64,000 nucleotides of DNA from Neostapfia colusana (Eukaryota; Streptophyta; Magnoliopsida; Poales; Poaceae), in contig JASWHV010000019.1 of NCBI GenBank assembly GCA_030760725.1, positions 39,435,944 through 39,499,943 on the forward strand, given 5' to 3'. Below the pieces are notes generated by a model. It saw nothing but the letters and a program-made list of their open reading frames with translations. It was not told the DNA's origin and did no database searches. Each line of letters begins with the position of its first letter. Position 1 is the stretch's first letter. Positions 49,832 to 60,912 of the stretch are shown here, one piece after another. Position numbers and translations under genes: made by a program.

Positions 49832-51978
49832 GCCTCACATTCAATTGTGAGTAGCTGGGGATATTTTGGCACAAACAGAAGTGAGAAAAATTAAAAAGGG
49901 AATTAGAGGGGAGGCCCACTGGTAAGCAGCCTTAAGACTGAAGTTTCCTCAGGGATTTTTTCCCACCATCGGCCGAGACCGCGCGCCAGCACACGGGAGC
50001 GTCGGCGCCCGACCACCTCGCGCTGCCACCTCCTGGTCTCCTTCCCGAGCTGGCGAGCTGCTCCCGGATCGATCAACCCCGAGGCAGTCGGTCGCCCACA
50101 GCACGAACCCACAAGGCTCGGGTCCTGTACGCACGAAGAGAGAACCCTGCACTCGTCGCCGATTCTGCCCGATCAAGAACCCAGCAAACCACTGTGCACA
50201 GCGCCTCCCGAGCAGCAAAACCACCACGGGCGCTCTTCCTCTACCTCCTCGGTGCAAGAACGGTCGAGTTCAGCCCTCCCCAACCCTTGCTCAACGGTTC
50301 TGAGCAACAACCGAGAAACCGCCGTAGCTCGGCTCACGGTGACAGCCCAACAGAGGGCCTTTCACGGCTGAGCAAGAACGGTCTCGGACGCGTCAGGAAC
50401 CGGTGGTGCTCATATCCGAAGTTCAGGCCGTGACCTGGTCCACAGAGCTCGAATTTGAAGAAAGTTCCCCGGCGGGCACGAACTGAACTCCTGACATGGT
50501 AAACTCGAATTCATCAGCCACCCTTGTTCTTAGGTCATGAAATCTTGCACACAGGACCGCCACTCATCGACACTCGTTAGACATTCACGGCCCTGGCTTG
50601 AAACCGCACGTAGGCCGGGTATTTCTAGGTTTTGTTACGGCAAATACGGCAAGGAGGCTCGGGCTCACGATGAGAGCTAGGTTAGAGCCGTCTCTGAGCG
50701 GCTTCACCACTAGGACGATCTTCCATAGCATCCCCTGGTGCTGTAACGCCGCTCCACCGAGATTTTGGTGGGCTAAGTTGGCCGGGCGACGTTGCCAAAA
50801 GGTTACAGAGCCGCCGCACCGTCGCCGGCTAGGTTAGGGCCACCGCCGGCCGACGAGGAGGGTGCCATCGTGTTCAGCGCATGAACTTAGGCCTAGGTGG
50901 TGAGTTTCCGGCCGAGAGGCGACCGGTAAGCCGGGTCCGGCGAGCTCCAGTGAGGTGCCGGCGAGGGAGCGGCGCGGGAAAAGGAGCTGGCCCAAGGAGG
51001 AAGACGACTAGCGGGCCCCACGTGTCAGCGATGGGAAGTTTAAAATGCGAATCAATTGCGGCCCCGGGATCCAGTGTGGCTGCGCGGGAAGGGGTCTGTG
51101 GCCCTGTGTGGCTCAGCTCCCGCAGTGACACGTGTGTGATGGGCCCACGGCAAAAATTTAAACTTTCCCCCGTTTATTTGGATTTTCAGATTTAGTCCAA
51201 AATTTAGAACCTCATAACTTTTGCTAGGAAGCCCCAAATTTAGTGATTCAAATTGGGTTGGATTCATATTGCTTAGCTATATCAAAATATGCCACCCAAT
51301 TTGTTTTAAACCCATTATTTAATTCTGGAAAATTATTTAAATCTTTTAAGCAAACGAATTTTAGAGGGAGTTTGGTTCATCCAAAAATCCTCAAATTTTG
51401 CCAGAATACTATTCAGGATGTTAGTGAACCCCTGTAAAAGTTTCAGACCATTTGGAGTTGATTTGATCAGGGCAATTCAGTTCTGAATACAGTGCTGTGT
51501 TCAATTGAATACAGAAACATTTGCAGAGAATTTCCAAAACTTGGAAATTCAGTTCTGGACAAATCTTAGCTCCAAAAATTCTAGGAAAATTCATGCAAAC
51601 TCTATGAGTCAAAATTGAAATTGTAGTTCACTTAGTTTGGCATGAACAGGTGGGCTATCTCAGAATTAATTCTTCTTTTCTTATTTTCTAAGAAAATTAT
51701 TCTGAACAAACCACTGAATGAAAAGTGCTATATTTTGGTCCAGAGGGTTTTCTTGTGACAAGGAACTCACATAAAAATTCTCAGATCCATTGGAGCTCTG
51801 GATCACCCCAGTTCTGTTTAACCACTTGAGGTGATCAATATAGAAGAGGGGGGAAACCACTTAGCACTTAATCATGTGCTTAGGTCCAAACCCAAACCAC
51901 TAGCCCCAGTTTAATTTTAAATTCTTAAACAAAGTTCCAGTTGTTGAAAACTTGTTATTAGAACATGTAGCAGAAGCA

Positions 51979-51983
51979 TTACA
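51979..51983. repeat. Left target-site duplication of solo LTR (TTACA)
   Basis: TTACA recurs at 56024-56028 after the LTR. Confidence 0.93.
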
Positions 51984-54531
51984 TGTAAGGGCCTCAGTTT
52001 TTGACACATATTTGCAGTGTTCATCACCACACCACACACCTCATTTGAGGAAGAATGATGAACACAAATGAAGAGCAAGTAACAATTATCGACATGCTCA
52101 TTAGAGAACAAACTTACACATTGCAAAAGTGGTATTTCCCACATGTGATATAGATGGGCTGGACATATGAAAACTCCTACACTTTACTAAGGATGTCCAT
52201 GCCAAGTTTCACACAAATTCAAAACCTTTTTGAGGTCAGTTTGGGTATAGTTAGGAAGAGGGCAGTTTGAAACCATATTCAAATTCAAACTGTTTTTATC
52301 CAATGAATTTAAAAGTGGGGGGCATATTCTTACTCAGCACATTTTTGTGAGCTCACACACCAATTTTCACTCCATTTGGAGTTGATCTTGACATGAGCTA
52401 AGTGGGAGAAATTCAAACTTTATTTGAATTTCAAACTGAACTTGTGCTGAAATTCATTCAAACCAAACCTCATTTGAACTTTGATCAATTCAAATGGCTC
52501 ATGGGTGAATAATTTGAATTGCCAAGGGTAGTATGGGGTTCACTGTTTACAACAGTGATTAGGAGTAAATTTCAGAGGTTAAAACTGGAGGTGGGACCCA
52601 CATGTCAGCCACTGCTCAGATCAAACCGACTGAGACTTTTTCACTCGGGTCGCCGAGCCGCAGCGGTGATCACCACCGAGGCCAGCCGCCGCGCCACCAG
52701 CTGCTTGCCCACGCGCGGGCATGAGGCGGTGCAGAGCCTTCTTAAGGCGCCTGCCCCCTCCTCGGCCGAGGCACCACCGTTCTTCCCCGCAAGAACTCAG
52801 CGCCGGCCGAAAACTTCCGCAGCTCGGACTTGATCGGAGAACGCCGATCGCAGCTCCCTCCTTCCACTCCAGAGCCCCAGCAAGGTACTAGAGACCTTCC
52901 TCCATCCTCCCCGTTGCTAGAATTCGGTTGAAACCGAGTGATATCGGCTGTGCCGAAAGATCAAAATCGGAACTTGGAACCGCCGCACCTCGGGCTCTCG
53001 TGGACAGCCCAACCAGGGCGTTGTCACGTCCGAGCCAAGGCACCCTTGGACGCGCAGGTGACCGGTGCTGCTCATCCCCGAGCCACAGCTCGAGTGGTTG
53101 CTCACCGGCGGCGAATTTCCACTTTTCCCCTTTCTGTGTGCAGAACGACCTTCGGGTACGATTCTGTTTAATTCGTGCTCTAGAAAGGATTAGAGGGCCT
53201 CAGGACGCTCTCACACGAGCTAGACACGGTAACGCACAAGTTGCCTTCACAACTCTAGGCCGGAGAACCTTTGTGCCTGGCGGAATTTGAGGTCTACTAA
53301 TGGCGGAGCGAACGGGCGGCATCGGGCGCACGGTGAGGACCTATTTCGGGCCTTCCCCGAGCTGCCTCGAGCTCACATCGACCTTCTCTAAGGTCCACTG
53401 ATGCTCCCCGACCGATTTCCCAAGTAGCTGAGGTGCTAGGGTGGTCAGCCGACATGGCCGAAGTTCTTCCGAGGTGGCGGCTCGTCGCCGACCATGCTCC
53501 GGCCATTGTCATGAGCAGCTGACCCTAGAATCCTGTTCCCCGAGTAAAAGTAGGCAGGGGCGGCCAGAATCGAAAAGTTTGGAGCTGTACAGCAGCCGGC
53601 GGCGAGCTCTCCGGCGAGATCCCTCGGCGGCGGGGCGCGGGTGTCGCGAGGTTGAAGAAGGGGGTGGACCCCAGCTGTCAGCGGCCGATATTTTGAATCG
53701 GGATCCGACTGCGGCCAGGATCGGGTGTGCTGGCGTGCAAAATCCTTGTGGGCCGCGATGTGCCATCGCCTAGGCATGCGACGCGTGTCCCCTGGGCCCA
53801 CGCGCGAGTTTAAACTTTTCCCCGATTTTCAGATTTCCTTCAAACTTCAAATCCTTATAACTTTGACTAGAAAGCTCCAAATTGAGTGAACCAAATTTTG
53901 CTGGATTCAGCTCTCTGAGTACTTTCCAGAAAATCAAGTTTCACTTCATGAAATTCCTTATTTCTCCAGAATTAATTCCTTAAATTTTAAACTGTTAGGA
54001 ATTTTAACTGGAGAATCCTTTGGAGGAAAATCCTGAAATTTTGCTGAGATGTTCACCAAAATATCCTTGAACTACCATAAAAATTTCAGATCCATTTGAG
54101 CTCATTTAACCCACCTAATGGTGTGATTAGTGAAACTGTTCCAGAGAAAATAGAAAATGTTCAGAAACATTTTCAGAATTTTCTCTGAAATTGTTTAGCT
54201 CATATCTTTAGTTAGAGACTTCCAAATTAAGTGAGGCCAACTCCATTAGAACCCTCTGAAAATCTAGTTTTCAGAAAGTCATAGTTTGTCTCATGAAAAT
54301 TCCTAGAACACCCTAAGAGTTCCAATTAAGGTCAAGGACATAATTATTTGTGGAGGGCTCAAATGAGCTTTGCTGCAACTAAAACTTGACCAGGTCTCTG
54401 TTTAGGTTGTAACCAAGCCACAGTAAAAGTTTCACAGTCATTAGGTCTATCTAGCAAAGGTTATAGACTTCACAACTTCAAACTTAATACAAATGCATTA
54501 AATTAATACATGTATTGTTTCTATCATGTAG

Positions 54532-55792
54532 TCGCTAAGGTCGAGGAGGAACCCGAAGTCCTAGACTTCGTTACTCCGGAGGAACAGCTAGCCTACGACC
54601 AAGAGCAGCAAGGCAAGCTCCGGTTTGCATTAACCATTTTACAAATTTTTATTGTTTTGAGCACATACTTGTTTCCTTTATTCTGTGCATTAGAGTCTTG
54701 TTTGGAAACCCCACTGCATAGCCAAGAAAACCATGGGTTGGGGTTTAGGATTGCAAACTCCGTTAGCTACTGCACTGCTAGGATAGAGTAGGATTCGGTA
54801 CAAGTCGAGTAGTTGGAACTACTCGCGAGAATAGGCTAGAGGCACATTGCTCGGGTAGAGATAGCACATGATACACATGGCAAGAAAATGAGACCGAGCG
54901 GAGAGTAAGGGCAGCAGGACTTTGGGGCCTGTGTGCTGTAGCTCCGCTTGTGTCGATTGAGGACCGAGCCGTGTGCGGGCCTGTTGAACAAGCTAGAACA
55001 GTACCGAAGACCTACCGGCTATATGGGAACCGGGAAACTGATGTAACTCGGGTAGCTGGGTATTGAGGCATTGCCCGTCGTTCAGAGGGTAGGTTGGGAG
55101 CTCGAGGTGTAAATCGGCTGGCAGCACGGAGATGCGCGTGCAGAGACCTCTTGCTCGGGACGATGGGACCGGTTCAATATTTGGCTGACGGGTGAAAGGT
55201 AGTCGCGTACGGCGTCCGTGATGGTTGTTGTAGGCAACATCGAGTACGGGCGTACGTGACGGGTTGTTCGGGTAACCCTGCAGGTGTAAATCGATTATAA
55301 TCGCCGTCCCTCGCGGTCAGTGAGTACCACTTGTTCACTGTACCGTGACGTAGAAAGAACAGGCTAGTTACATGTTAAAATGTTGCTGATTGAAAGCTGG
55401 ACATTGATTGTTAATGATATGCTGTAGCTTAGAGCTAATTAAAGTTCTTTTCAACTTTGGGCAAAGTACATGAGAGAAATGCGTTTCTTGTTTGATTGCG
55501 GCTCTCTCATGTGCCTTAGCGTAAGGTTCTCCACAACCTGCTGCTAAAACTTGAAAGTAAGGTTCTACTAATTAGGCGAGTCCTTGCAAATGATTTTTAC
55601 CTCATGCCACCCATTACCCTCATGTAGAAGTTCCATGTTTAGGTGAGACGGGTCAGACTTGCTGAGCCTTCGTGCTCACTGCTTGTGTTTGAAGCTTTTG
55701 CAGGGTTCTATGAGGAAGGGACTCCCGAAGAGGAGACAGAACCCCAGGAGGGGAACCCCGTCGAGTGGGAGTCGTGCGCGCCGCAGAGTTAG
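54532..55792 (+). CDS. Predicted two-exon acidic ORF inside solo LTR
   Basis: Exon B is 54532-54612 and exon C 55704-55792, with a 1091-base gap starting CAAG/GCAAGC and ending CTTTTGCAG. Exon B reads VAKVEEEPEVLDFVTPEE; exon C reads FYEEGTPEEETEPQEGN. An ATG at 54510 happens to be in frame with exon B here, but the other copies lack it. Confidence 0.45.
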
Positions 55793-55913
55793 TGTGCGTG
55801 TGTGCTAGCAAGGACACGTTCGACGGCTGAACGTGCACTTGATGCTTAGTCTACGCCCGCGAGTGTAGACTGAACTTATTTTGATGTAAACATGTTCATA
55901 AACTTGTTTATGT

Positions 55914-55919
55914 AATAAA
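55914..55919 (+). terminator. Candidate poly(A) signal AATAAA in solo LTR
   Basis: It lies about 120 bases after the exon C stop and 104 bases before the LTR end, a suitable position for 3' end formation of an LTR transcript. The same sequence occurs at 62292-62297 in E. Confidence 0.5.
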
Positions 55920-56028
55920 ACTTCCACTTCCGCTTTGCACCTTTGACGTGTGTTATACGGTGCTGTGCAACGCAGCACCCCTCGCGTGATCCTGGCTCGA
56001 CAAGACCAAAGGGGGTCGTGTCATTACA

Positions 56029-57542
56029 ATAAACTCATGTGCATATTCATTAACATGTAGTATTTTATTAACGTGTAGTCGCTGAAGGCGAGGAGGCTCC
56101 GGAAGTGCTCGACTTCCTCCTTCCGGAGAAAGACCTAACTACTGACCAGCAGCAACAAGGAAAGCCCCGGTTTGCATTAACCCTTTTATAAGTTTTGCTT
56201 TGTAAACATGTTTCGTATGAAGTATGAAGGTGCATTAGGTATAGGATAAATGGAACCCCACTTGCATAACCAGAATTTTTCCATAAGAGTGAGGGTAGTG
56301 TCTAAGACCTCGAGTAGACAAGCTATGCTTAATGATTCATAGGACTTCGGTACAAGTCGAGTAGTTGGAATCTACTCGCGAGTTAGGTTTGGGACATATG
56401 GGTTTGGTTCGAGTGACGTGAGATCACTTTAGTAATGAAAATGAGACTAGGCAGGGGCTAGGGCGCAGCAAGAGGAAGTCTTGTGTGCGCAGCCCTGTCC
56501 ATGTCGATTGAGGACCGATCCGTGTGCGGCTCTGCTGAACAAGTATTGAACGTACCAAAGGAATATCGGATATACGGGCCCCGATAAACCGATGTAACCT
56601 AAACCTCCGGGCATCAAGGCATAACGCACCGATTTATAGGTGTAGGCTGAGGGCAGCAAGGTGGAAATCTGCCAACGGGCATAGAGAGATGCTCCGTGTG
56701 GGGAACCTCCTGCTCGTTTCGGTGTGACCGGTTCGACGTTTGGGATGTTGGGTGAAAGGTTGTCCCGTATGACATCGAGTGAGCGTGCTGTGCAGCTACA
56801 CGGGTGGGCGTACGTGACGTGCTCTTTGGGTTTCCCTGCAGCTGTATATCGAGTCAATTTGCTGTCCCTCGCGGTGACGAGTACCGCTTGTTCACTGAGT
56901 CGTGACGTAGACTAATGTTATGTAATGTTATTCTTCAATATTGCTGTTATGATATAATTGTATTGCTACATGTGTGCCACCAAAGATTGCTTACTAAATT
57001 TCAGATTCCCGAACTTTTAACTTGTGGCTAAAAGATGAACTAAGGATGAACATGTAGGCTTGTCCATTTGCTGCAATGTTACTATCCTATGTTTATTATA
57101 CACCTCATGTAGAGTTTCATGCCTAGGTGAGTCGGTTAAGTCTTGTTGAGCCATCGTGCTCACGGATGCTGCTTAAGTGTTTTTCAGGTGAGGAGCCACC
57201 CACGGACTCGGGTTACGAGTCCACCGGCGAGGGTTACCCTCCGTCGGGGACCACGGCAGAGTGGGAGCCGCACACGCCATGCTGAGCTGAGACGTGAAGC
57301 TAGTGTGGGTTGCCCTAGGGATGGGGAACCGACTTTTGCTAGATTGGCGGGCTTGAGTTGTATAATGTAGACTTCCGCTGTGTAATATAAAAAATAGTTT
57401 GTAACTGAAGTTTGTACCTATTTGTACAGTTCAGTTGGTTTCCCATGTAATATATTGTGTCCTTATGACGTGTTCTGTCGGGTGTCGCATCGTGCGGCAT
57501 CACCCTCTACGATCCTGGATGAGCGGACTCCGGTCCACCACA
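56029..57542 (+). repeat. Element F 5' LTR, second part (family 1)
   Basis: It resumes after the TTACA duplication of the solo LTR and matches the A and I LTRs from the exon B acceptor to the end ...GGTCCACCACA. With 49094-51983 it makes about 4.4 kb, including the MITE. Confidence 0.9.
56079..57285 (+). CDS. Predicted two-exon acidic ORF inside F LTR, donor site altered
   Basis: Exon B is 56079-56159 (VAEGEEAPEVLDFLLPE) and exon C 57188-57285 (GEEPPTDSGYESTGEG, TGA). The frames are open, but the donor reads CAAG/GAAAGC instead of GCAAGC, so splicing here would probably fail. Confidence 0.4.
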
Positions 57543-57545
57543 GCC

Positions 57546-57557
57546 TGGTATTAGAGC
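57546..57557 (+). promoter_or_regulatory. Element F primer binding site
   Basis: TGGTATTAGAGC, one C to T mismatch to the tRNA-Met complement, three bases after the LTR end. Confidence 0.9.
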
Positions 57558-58320
57558 TGCATTGGGGATAGCACAGTACTTAAGGACTGTATTACGGGAA
57601 GACTTAGGTATACGGTGAGGATTCTGTAGTTGCCCAAGTAAGGACTATATTAGCATAGTTACTTAAAGTGGCAAGACTAACAAATGTGTTATAATTCTGA
57701 TTTTTTGTTATGTAACGACTCACCTACGCTATGTTAAGATTGGTAAGGGACGCCACCGAAAGCGGTTCAATTTCGGTTAGCAACCCTGACGAGGAACGTG
57801 GTTCAGGGATAGGTCTCACAGCTTGGTGTGAGACGTCAATATGAAACTCTTGGACTCTTCATGTTCCTGAGTTCATATGAAACGCTGATCCCTAGCGTGC
57901 ATTAGGCCAGTAAGTGGAGACCCCATCGTGTGGTCAGTAACGCGAGAGTATGTTCGTCTAGAAATAGCCAGGGGGACATACGCAGCGCTTGCCATCGGCA
58001 TGCCCTGCAGGGCAGTAGGTGGTATCTGTTGGGTTGATAACATTCCCAACCATGATGACCCGTTCATGACATACTCGGGTTCCCCGTCTTGTGGTGTTGA
58101 AACACGATCACGCACCTTGAGACGTGACCTAACTCAAGGACGGGCGTATGACAATGATACGGGCGTTTGTATTTAATTTCAGATATGATCCTGCGTGAAA
58201 TGAACAACCATTGCGTGCATCATTATTGCGTGGTCTTCTGCAGGTAATAACCACGTATGTATCCGTGTAGTAAACGTGTGTGAGAGACCGTTTAGTGCCA
58301 CACTTGAGACGTATATGCCG
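57558..58320 (+). other. Element F leader, cut by E
   Basis: Contains the GTCTCAC/GTGAGAC hairpin (about 57812-57833), GACC/GGTC near 57920, the TGCCCTGCAGGGCA palindrome at 58001-58014 and a CTGCAG/GTAAT junction near 58243. The leader stops at TATATGCCG where E begins, so TGCCG (58316-58320) is the predicted TSD of E. Gag of F is outside the window. Confidence 0.8.
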
Positions 58321-60912
58321 TGTAAGGGCCTCAGTTTTTGACACACATTTGCAGTATTCATCACCACACCACACACCTCATTTGAGGAAGAATGATGAAC
58401 ACAAATGAAGAGCAAGTAACAATTATCAACATGCTCATTAGAGAACAAACTTACACATTGCAAAAGTGGTATTGCTCACATGTGATATAGATGGGCTGGA
58501 CATATGAAAACTCCTACACTTTGCTAAGGATGTCCATGCCAAGTTTCACCCAAATTCAAAACCTTTTTGAGGTCAGTTTGGGTATAGTTAGGAAGAGGGC
58601 AGTTTGAAACCATATTCAAATTCAAACTGTTTTTATCCCATGAATTTAAAAGTGGAAGGCATATTATTACTCAACACATTTTTGTGAGCTCACACACCAA
58701 TTTTCACTCCATTTGGAGTTGATCTTGACATGAGCTAAGGGGGAGAAATTCAAACTTTATTTTAATTTCAAACTGAACTGGTGCTGAAATTCATTCAAAC
58801 CAAACCACACTTGAACTTTGATCAATTCAAATGGCTCATGGGTGAATAATTTGAATTGCCAAGGGTAGTACGGGGTTCACTGTTTACAACAGTGATTAGG
58901 AGTAAATTTCAGAGGTTAAAACTGGAGGTGGGAGCCACCTGTCAGCCACTGCTCAGATCAAACCGACTGAGACTTTTTCACTCGGGTCGCCGAGCCGCAG
59001 CGGTGACCGCCACCGAGGCCAGCCGCCGCGCCACCAGCTGCTTGCCCACGCGCGGGATTGAGGCGGTGCAGAGCCTTCTTAAGGCGCCTGCCCCCCTCCT
59101 CGGCCGAGGTACCGCCGTTCTTCCCCGCAAGAACTCAGCGCCGGCCGAAAACTTCCGCAGCTCGGACTTGATCGGAGAACGCCGATCGCAGCTTCCTCCG
59201 TCCACTCCAGAGCCCCAGCAAGGTACTAGAGACCTTCCTCCGTCCTCCCCGTTGCTAGAATTCGGTTGAAACCGAGTGATATCGGCTGTGCCGAAAGATC
59301 AAATTCGGGACTTGGAACCGCCGCACCTCGGGCTCTCGTGGACAGCCCAACCAGGGCATTGTCACGCCCGAGCCAAGGCACCCTTGGACGCGCGGGTGAC
59401 CGGTGCTGTTCATCCCCGAGCCACAGCTCGATTGGCTGCTCACCGGCGGCGAATGTCCACTTTTCCCCTTTCTGTGTGCAGAACGACCTTTGGGTACGAT
59501 TCTGTTTAATTCGTGCTCTAGAAAGGATTAGAAGGCCTCAAGCCGCTCTCACACAAGCTAGACACGGTAACGCACAAGTTGCCTTCACAACCCTGGGCCG
59601 GAGAACCTCTGTGCCCGGCGTAATTTGAGGTCTACTGATGGCGGAACGAACGGGCGGCATCGGGCGCACGGTGAAGACCTATTTCGGGCCTTCCCCGAGC
59701 TGCCTCGAGATCATGTCGACCTTCTCTGAGGTCCAGTGATGCTCCCCGACCGATTTCCCAAGTAGCTGAGGTGCTAGAGAAGTCAGCCGACATGGCCAAA
59801 GTCATTCCGAGGTGGCGGCTCGTCGCCGACCATGCTCCGGCCATTGTCATGAGCAGCTGACCCTAGAATCCTGTTCCCCGAGTAAAAGTATGCAGGGGCG
59901 GCCAGAATCGAGAAGTTTGGAGCTGTACAGCAGCCGGCGGCGAGCTCTCCGGCGAGGTCCCTCGGCGGCGGAGCGCGGGTGTCGCGAGGTTGAAGAAGGG
60001 GGTGGACCCCAGCTGTCAGCGGGAGATATTTTGAATCGGGATCCGGCTGTGGCCGAGATCGGCTGTGCTGGCGCGCAAATACCCTATGAGCTCCGTTGTG
60101 CCGGACACCTCCGCGCTCGACACGTGTGGTACCTCCTGTGTGCCGGACACCTCCGCACTCGACACGTGTCCCCGCGGGCCCCCGCGAGATTTAAACTTTC
60201 CCCGATTTTCAGAATTTCTTCAAACTTCAAATCCTCATAACTTTGGCTAGAAAGCTCCAAATTGAGTGAACCAAATTTTGCTGGATTCAGCTCTCTGAGT
60301 ACTTTCCAGAAAAACAAGTTTCACTTCAGGAAATTCCTTATTTCTCCAGAATTAATTCCTCAAATTTTAAACTGTTAGGAATTTTAACGGGAGAATCCTT
60401 TGGGGGAAAATCCTGAAATTTTGCTGGGATGTTCACCAAAATATCCTTGAACTACCATAAAAATTTCAGATCCATTTGAGCTCATTTAATCCACCTAATG
60501 GTGTGATTAGTGAAACTGTTCCAGAGAAAATAGAAAATGTTCAGAAACATTTTCAGAATGTTCTCTGAAATTGTTTGGCTCATATCTTTAGTTAGGAACC
60601 CCCAAATTAAGTGAGACCAAATCCATTAGAACCCTCTGAAAATCTAGTTTTCAGAAAGTCATAGTTTGCTTCATGAAAATTCCTAGAACACCCTAAGAGT
60701 CCCAATTAAGGTCAAGGACATAATTAATTGTGGAGGGCTCAAATGAGCTTTGCTGCAACTAAAACTTGACCAAGTCTCTGTTTAGGTTGTAAACAAGCCA
60801 CAGTAAAAGTTTCACAGTCATTAGGTCTGTCTAGCAAGGGTTATAGACTTCACAACTTCAAAGTTAATACAAATGCATTTAAATTGATACATATGTTTCT
60901 TATATCATGTAG

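Larger units (their letters stand above)
49094..51983 (+). repeat. Element F 5' LTR, first part (mosaic of family 1 and family C)
   Basis: It starts TGTAAAAGACCAAG like family 1. From about 50550 to 51983, including the second half of the GC island, it matches the C LTR better (shared blocks GGTGCTGTA, CCGTCGC-GGCTAG, AAACCACTAGC-CCAGT). The first part of the island (49915-50500) resembles family 1. It is interrupted at 51983 by a solo LTR and continues at 56029. Confidence 0.85.
51984..56023 (+). mobile_element. Solo LTR (family 2, 4040 bp) inside the F LTR
   Basis: TGTAAGGGCCTCAG to ...GGGTCGTGTCA with TTACA on both sides and no internal region. AT-rich start; GTGGGACCCACATGTCAG near 52592; GC island to about 53815; AT-rich stretch; exon B; CGAGTAG hairpin near 54806-54825; exon C; AATAAA near the end. 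Very similar to 11999-16038 and to the E LTR (subfamily 2a). Confidence 0.95.

Noticed and set aside
52938..53290. Overlapping open frames on both strands in GC-rich islands (also at 10673-11147, 25159-25633, 29624-29967, 58978-59628)
   Set aside because: High GC removes stops in all frames. The proteins are Arg/Ser/Pro-rich, differ between families and have no recognisable domain. Only the one ending in PEPQQ is kept as a weak candidate exon.
54510..54791. ORF beginning MYCFYHVVAKVEEEPEV as a single-exon gene
   Set aside because: The ATG is present only in this copy; other LTRs have stops or no ATG before the conserved segment, and after the donor site the frame is not conserved.
12001..56023. 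Large inverted repeat formed by minus LTRs on the left and plus LTRs on the right
   Set aside because: The copies are independent insertions with their own TSDs, not arms of one transposon or hairpin.
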